Below the pieces are notes generated by a model. The model ran no database searches, was not told the DNA's origin, and saw only the letters and a list, made by a program, of their open reading frames with translations. DNA of 64,000 nt from Heliopora coerulea (Eukaryota; Cnidaria; Anthozoa; Scleralcyonacea; Helioporidae): NCBI GenBank assembly GCA_030142905.1, contig JASJOG010000006.1, forward strand, positions 2,739,501-2,803,500, in the 5' to 3' direction. Within the stretch, counting starts at the first letter, position 1; each line of letters starts with the position of its first letter. Both the position numbers and the translations under genes were made by a program. This document shows, in pieces, positions 59,283 to 64,000 of the stretch.

Positions 59283-59368
59283 TTAGTAGTTTCCTAAAGT
59301 AATTTTTCGAGATCGTTTTGTTCGGTTTCTCGTTAGTTTGGTAATTTATTTTCGTGAGGATATATAAC
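59283..59368 (+). repeat. 86-bp direct duplication, right copy
   Basis: Second copy of 54400-54485, beginning TTAGTAGTTTCC and ending GATATATAAC. It abuts the broken right end of the Tc1 fragment. Confidence 0.9.
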
Positions 59369-60330
59369 CTGTAATTCGGTTTGACTTTGTAGAAATATAT
59401 TTGAAATTTTTAAACTCGTTTCTGTCTTTTAAAGAAGTAAAGAAAAGAGTAAAAAGTCGCGTAGGAAACTGAAACTGACGTCCATGGGCGGCCATCTTGG
59501 CTTCACTTTTCATTGGCCAGTTAGCATTCCAGATATGGAAATTGAGTTCACTGTTTTGTACGTCAGTTTTAGTCTCCCACGCGACTTTTTACATTTTCTA
59601 AAAAATTTCTTTATTGAAAATACACACAAAACATGTTTCAAAAGATGGAAATGAGTTTAAGAATTTCAAATATATTTTGACAAAGTCAAATCGAGTTACA
59701 GGTTATATATTTTCACGAAAATAAATTACCAAACTGACGAGAAACCTGATAAAACGGTCCCGAAAAATTACTTGAGGAAAGTACTAAGTGCACGTCCTTT
59801 TGTTACCGTCAGTTTACCATCTTCAAAAAATTTAGGACAGTTCTTGGGCCACACGGCAAAAACAAATCCTTTTAAACACTCGAATATGTAAAACTGGTCC
59901 AGTAATATTTCGTTTGTGCACTTTTTCCATGGTTATGAATGTTTTCGAAGTCAAACCAAACAAAAGCTGAAAATTAAAGTCGTGTAAAGGACTGGAACTG
60001 ACGTACAAGACCGCGAAGAGGACTGAAACCAGTGACTGAAACTGACGTCCAAAATTTCCCTCCATGCGCGGCCATCTTGGCTTCACTTTTTGCCTGTGCG
60101 AATGACTAGGAGTTAGCATTCCAGATATGGAAATGGAGTTCATCAGTTCACTATATGATCCAAGCACATACGAGCGCAATTGTTGTCGCGCAGAATGGTT
60201 TGTAACCAATTCGGCCTTTCAGCGCCTCAAAGTCATTGCTTACACCATTACAGATGGCTACTAACAAGGTTAAAAAAATAAACAACCTAAAGATGCCACC
60301 CGGAGATTGCGTGACAAGTGACAACAGTAT

Positions 60331-60612
60331 GCCTGGTGGCACAGTGGTAGTGCACGTGTCTCCCGCCACTGTGAACTAGGGTTCGATTCCGGCTCCGTGC
60401 AGTTATCTGACTAAAGTTACCTTGGTCACGTATGAGAAGAGTGTTGTCCAGTTTCATTCTACCAAGCATCGCAAGTTTTCTTCGGGTACTCCGGTTTTCT
60501 CCTGCTGTAACACTGAGCCCATGAGGGGTAGTCCTCACTGGACCTCAAGGGAGAGCAGCTCAGGTAGCTGATAGGGTTATCCAGTATAAATAAAGGAACT
60601 TTACCTTTACCT
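60331..60612 (+). repeat. tRNA-derived SINE, copy 3
   Basis: Head CCTGGTGGCACAGTGGTAG (A box TGGCACAGTGG) and B box GGGTTCGATTCC. Central TTTTCTTCGGGTACTCCGG, tail TTATCCAGTATAAATAAAGG, then TTTACC repeats. Closest to copy 2. Confidence 0.9.
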
Positions 60613-60688
60613 AACATTTCAATGCCGGAAAAGAGTTAAGAGGATCATTTCATGTAATAACTATTGTTGTTCATATTAGTACGCTTAA

Positions 60689-60977
60689 GGCCCCAGTTAC
60701 ATTATACCGGATTGCTTGCGTATCGGATTACTTTTCGTATAGGATTGGGGTTTGAGTTACACTACTCCGCGGTAATCCGGTACATAACGCTTTGCAAATC
60801 CCGAACAAAATCACTCCCCACTGAAGGTGAGGCCCCAGCTACACCATACCGGATTGTTTTTTGTATCGGATTACCTCAACCCAATCCGATATCAAAATGG
60901 CACTTTTCATTTCGCACTCACACTGTACCGTTCCGCTCCGCAATACCCAAGCAATCCGGTATAGTGTAACTGGCGCC
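60689..60977. mobile_element. MITE with CAGTTACA(T/C)TATACCGG termini
   Basis: Ends GGCCCCAGTTACATTATACC and GGTATAGTGTAACTGGCGCC are inverted copies. A further internal copy of the end (GGCCCCAGCTACACCATACC) starts at about 60832, indicating nesting or tandem ends. Confidence 0.8.
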
Positions 60978-61290
60978 TGATACGAAAGGTAATCCAGTAC
61001 GTTCCCTTACAGTGTAACCACCTCAATCCTATACGAAAGTTCTGCGAATGACTTCACTGACTAGAGAACAAGTTCAATCTCGTTGTCTGTCCAAATGAAA
61101 TTGTCTGTCTTATTCTTACTCATCATGGCTGTGCTTCCTCTATCATTTATTTGGCGGCAAATGTGTGGTGTTTCCTTGACCAAGTAAAGGAGCGGAGCGG
61201 AGCGATACAGTGTAAGTGCAAACTAAAACGTGTTATTTTGGTATCCGATTGGGTTGAGGTAATCCGATTCAAAAAACAATCCAGTATAGG
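60978..61290. repeat. Inverted continuation of the 60.7-kb MITE cluster
   Basis: Sequence at about 61170-61280 (GGTATCCGATTGGGTTGAGG, GGAGCGGAGCGGAGCG) is a reverse copy of about 60850-60950, so 60689-61290 is a larger imperfect palindrome. Confidence 0.7.
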
Positions 61291-61299
61291 GTTAATGGG

Positions 61300-61990
61300 G
61301 TCTAAGTTCAAGAATAAATGGTGGGATATCATTTTTGTCTAAATAACTCGTGATGAATATAACGTAGACAGAATGAGGGCGTGATCAAAGTTTTATGCGA
61401 ACAAGATCATGTCATGGTGTGGGTGTTCTCGGGAAGTGTCCAGAGTATGAATAAAAGTTGATAGTATCCCAGAGCAGGGGTATGAGGTATGTTATGGGAA
61501 CCATTTATTGAACAGCTTCGTAAAGTTCTATCATTGATTTTTAATGTCAGTCAGGAAATATGGCGGCTACATACGTAAATATTACCGAGGAATTATTAAA
61601 AAAGCTCGTTCAGTATTTTTTTTTTCCAAATAATCATACATATAATTATACTAAAATAATTATTCACCTCAACTTCAGTGAATATTGTTGAGTATTTCTC
61701 CAACAATTGTTAGTATCAATTGTTGGAATAATACTTCATACCAATGACAATGTTTATCACATACGACGCAACACATTATGGAGCCACGACGATGTGGAAG
61801 ACCACGTTGACGGAAAGGCACGACGCTGGGGCGTGTACAAGATTTGAAATAGAGGAGGTGCAGTGATACGAGGTGAAGCCACTCATTTCGAAGAGGGTCC
61901 AAGAGGACAATCCATTAGGAAATTTTTTAAAAAAGTAGAGTGATTTCCGGCAATATGGGCATTCTGAGACAAAAATGTCATCTAAGATAT
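61300..61990. other. Intergenic; decayed coding-like traces
   Basis: A short start-like frame MAATYVNITEELLKKLVQ at 61560 runs into a T-rich tract with no clear donor. Near 61780-61900 a basic, Arg/Gly/Pro-rich reading is broken by stops. Neither can be assigned. Confidence 0.25.
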
Positions 61991-61991
61991 A

Positions 61992-62923
61992 CAGTGGAAC
62001 CCCGTTAATACGACCACCGTTGGGCCGAAAAAATTTGGTCGTATTAACGGGGTGGTCGTATTAACGGGGGTGGATCAGATACGTAACAAATGGTTTTTTA
62101 AATGACGTCATGGCAAACGGAGTCAGATTGCAATTAGCATAACGCTAAAACCACAAAATAATCCACAAATAAATTTTATTAACTGAACACAACTCAACAA
62201 AATTAACCAAATGAGATGAATAACCTTGATAATAAACCCCTATATTAGTTATTTAAATTTATTTAGGTTTAAAAATATTTGTAAGCTTCCGTTGGTTTTT
62301 CCGACACTCAAGCCGATCGGTTTGAGCTTGGCAGATTACTCTGGCGAGTTCATTTGCCATTTTTGAATTTCCTTTCTGTTCGAAAAGTAAAGCAGAGGCT
62401 AAAGTTATTGGAACAGGTGTCAATCGGGGCGGGGGATATGGAATGGAGATTCCATGCATTTACAAATTTATGGGGCAGGAAAAGAACATTGACTTGCTAA
62501 GCAACTTGCTGGACATCCCGAATAACCTATCCGTTAGAGTCGAAATGGAATGTGGCCAAAAGAGAACAGCAGAAGAAAGTGGCAGAAAATAAGAAGGCAA
62601 GAAAAACATATTTAATCACGTTCTGTCTGTTTAATAAAAATTAAAATGAATATTGAAAAACGTTTAAGTGTTAATTATTTGCCGTATGTGTAATTGATTA
62701 AGATAATTATACACCGCATATCAGAATTTGATATCAAAAAGGCATTACTCAACACGTTGGGTGGTCGTATTAAACAGTAGGGGACATCAAAATATGGTCG
62801 TTGGTCGTATTAACGAGGCGGTCGTATTAACGAGGTTTTCAGATAAGAAAAAAAGTTAGCTCTTATTCGGGGAAAAAAAAAGTGGTCGTATTAACGGGGT
62901 GGTCGTAAGGCGGGGTTCCACTG
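61992..62923. mobile_element. pogo/Tigger-like element, TA target site
   Basis: Ends CAGTGGAACCCCGTTAATAC and GTAAGGCGGGGTTCCACTG are inverted copies, flanked by TA on both sides. GGTCGTATTAACG(G/A)GG is repeated several times near both ends. The 66-codon minus frame at 62259-62459 is not a recognisable transposase, so the 932-bp element is non-autonomous. Confidence 0.85.
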
Positions 62924-62925
62924 TA

Positions 62926-63360
62926 ACTATAAATTCATATTACCATTGTTAATGCAAACTTAACACAAATGAATAATTATCAGAAACAGCGTTGCTATTG
63001 GTAACGATACATTAAAACTTCCTTACAAGACTAGCTCAGGGTCGTGCTAGATGGAGAACTTTAAGAAAACCTGCACGTCAATGTTTTTAGGTCAGCAGAA
63101 GTACATGACTGCAGCATTTTCCAAATTCATTTTTCCTCAAAATGTTCGGTTATTGATGATTACTAACCAAACAATTCCGACCAAATCAGCAATGTGCTCC
63201 GTTCGCGAATTTTATTTAATAAATTGTAAAAACAAAAAATTATCAACATGGTCTGAATGTATACTTCTATGGAATATCAATCAATATCAGTAAGGAGCGC
63301 CCGGCTCACATAGGACTGCAGCAGCGCTCCCTTCCAAATCCGCCACTGCTACCCGACGAT
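62926..63360. other. Intergenic, no gene supported
   Basis: An 80-codon plus frame at 63051-63293 (MENFKKTCTSMFLG...) has no recognisable domain. Confidence 0.25.
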
Positions 63361-63539
63361 ATGAAATATGTCAGGTTCGACACGAAAAGGACTTACATTG
63401 TTACTTCTAGTTCGGACACCCAAAAAGAATGCTGTCATTTATACTCTAAAATGAAGATCAGCACATCAATTGGCAATCCAAGTTATCAAGTTAGGCATTA
63501 TACTTACGACCCAAATCGCAAAGGTTGGGTCCCAACCAG
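63361..63539 (+). CDS. Possible exon, product unknown
   Basis: The plus-strand frame from ATG 63361 reads protein-like (KYVRFDTKRTYIVTSSSD, VRHYTYDPNRKGWVPT). It meets a strong donor consensus A|GTAAGT at 63540. Without splicing the frame continues to TGA at 63657. I recognise no family. The rest of such a gene would have to lie beyond the window. Confidence 0.3.
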
Positions 63540-63665
63540 TAAGTTCCATTTCGTTAATTTGATCCAGAGAAAATGTCAGATATTCGTTGAATGTACCCAT
63601 GACATTTCAGAATCATCCTCAGAGAAACATGAGCAGAAAATTTTCGTGATAATGTGACACTACTG

Positions 63666-63842
63666 AAGTCAACTGAAAAATGTTGACTCGAGCGGAATTT
63701 GAACTCGCACCTTCGGGATACCGGTCCGCCGTTCTACCTGTTGAGCTATCGAGTCCACAGGGATTGAAGGTCAGTTTTATCCTTCGGTATCCCCAAGATG
63801 CGACCTCAAATCCTGCTCGAGTCAACATTTTTCAGTTGACTT
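63666..63842. repeat. Palindromic tRNA-like element
   Basis: Perfect 28-bp inverted arms (63666-63693 and 63815-63842; AAGTCAACTGAAAAATGTTG...) enclose two tRNA-like halves in opposite orientation. CTTCGGGATACCGG and its partner CCTTCGGTATCCCC also pair across the centre. Confidence 0.85.
63685..63755 (-). other. tRNA-like sequence (SINE head or tRNA pseudogene)
   Basis: On the minus strand a 71-nt stretch has a perfect 7-bp acceptor-like stem (GACTCGA/TCGAGTC), a D-arm-like TAGCTCAACAGG (A box) and a T-loop-like GAGTTCAAATTCC (B box). The anticodon stem pairs poorly, so it is probably SINE-derived rather than a working tRNA. Confidence 0.5.
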
Positions 63843-64000
63843 GAGCAGCGTCAGATTATCATGAAAATTTTCTATACCCATGACATTAATTGCGGTAGTA
63901 ACTGACTCATTAAAACACTGTTGAAACTCAAGAAGAAATCCAGTGAAGGATTTAGGATTTTTATCACCTTAGTCAAACTTTTGAATTTTCTTTGCAATGT

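Larger units (their letters stand above)
54013..60150. repeat. Large inverted repeat of promoter-like sequence
   Basis: The forward arm runs about 54013-54485 and resumes at 59369-59556 after the nested insert. The reverse arm runs about 60150 down to 59568. Shared landmarks in both orientations: ATTTCCATATCTGGAATGCT, ATGGCCGC, CAGTCCTCTTCGCGGTCTTG, CAGTCCTTTACACGACTTTA, TGGTAATTTATTTTCGTGA and GTAAAAAGTCGCGT. The arms differ by scattered substitutions and small indels. Intact, it would be a near-palindrome of about 1.3 kb. Confidence 0.8.

Noticed and set aside
59832..60209. 125-codon minus-strand frame as a real gene
   Set aside because: It is the reverse arm of the inverted repeat; the matching forward copy (about 54245-54300) is interrupted by a stop, so the frame is not conserved between copies.

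Overview
The window is animal nuclear DNA: AT-rich, with one gene cut into small exons by long GT-AG introns, no operons, and dense hAT and Tc1/mariner DNA transposons, tRNA-derived SINEs and non-LTR fragments. Gene content and repeat style suggest an anthozoan cnidarian, most likely a stony coral or sea anemone. That is inference; no species can be named from the sequence.

The main gene is a + strand orthologue of ERCC6L2 (Hebo), a SNF2-family DNA repair and recombination ATPase. I could chain 20 exons from 5365 to 43350 with consistent splice phases. They give a protein of about 1215 residues, with both ATPase lobes followed by the C-terminal conserved region found in long vertebrate ERCC6L2. 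One intron (19955-21227) appears to use a GC donor. The exon 15 donor is ambiguous and allows a short isoform ending at 31045. Introns hold a 5'-truncated non-LTR retrotransposon (about 9000-10524), a tRNA-derived SINE 34 bp from an acceptor, several hAT MITEs, foldback elements, a 31-bp minisatellite and a CRE-containing hairpin.

Upstream of the gene (1-5364) there are unassigned reading frames, one TA-flanked MITE (411-710) and one hAT MITE (1838-2132), with no recognisable gene. Downstream (43.4-53 kb) lie a broken minus-strand reading frame, a SINE, MITEs, a hAT transposase relic that itself received a hAT MITE, a terminal-inverted-repeat element carrying telomere-like repeats, and a Tc1/mariner (DD34E) element at 50483-51872 with a disabled transposase.

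At 53111-53773 on the minus strand is an intact single-exon histidine-phosphatase (phosphoglycerate-mutase-like) gene. Its 5' end abuts a complex block (about 53.9-60.15 kb) of promoter-like sequence in long inverted repeat. Inside that block a fragment of a second Tc1 copy is flanked by an 86-bp direct duplication, and a 4.6-kb hAT element (54527-59140, 8-bp target duplication) sits inside the Tc1 fragment. The hAT encodes a nearly complete ZMYM/TTF-type transposase broken by one nucleotide. The right end (60.3-64 kb) holds another SINE, a large inverted-repeat MITE cluster, a pogo-like TA-flanked element, an unassigned possible exon and a palindromic tRNA-like element.

No prokaryotic-style system, CRISPR array or rRNA gene was seen. 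The most unusual material is the nested transposon and inverted-promoter block at 54-60 kb and the isoform choices of ERCC6L2.
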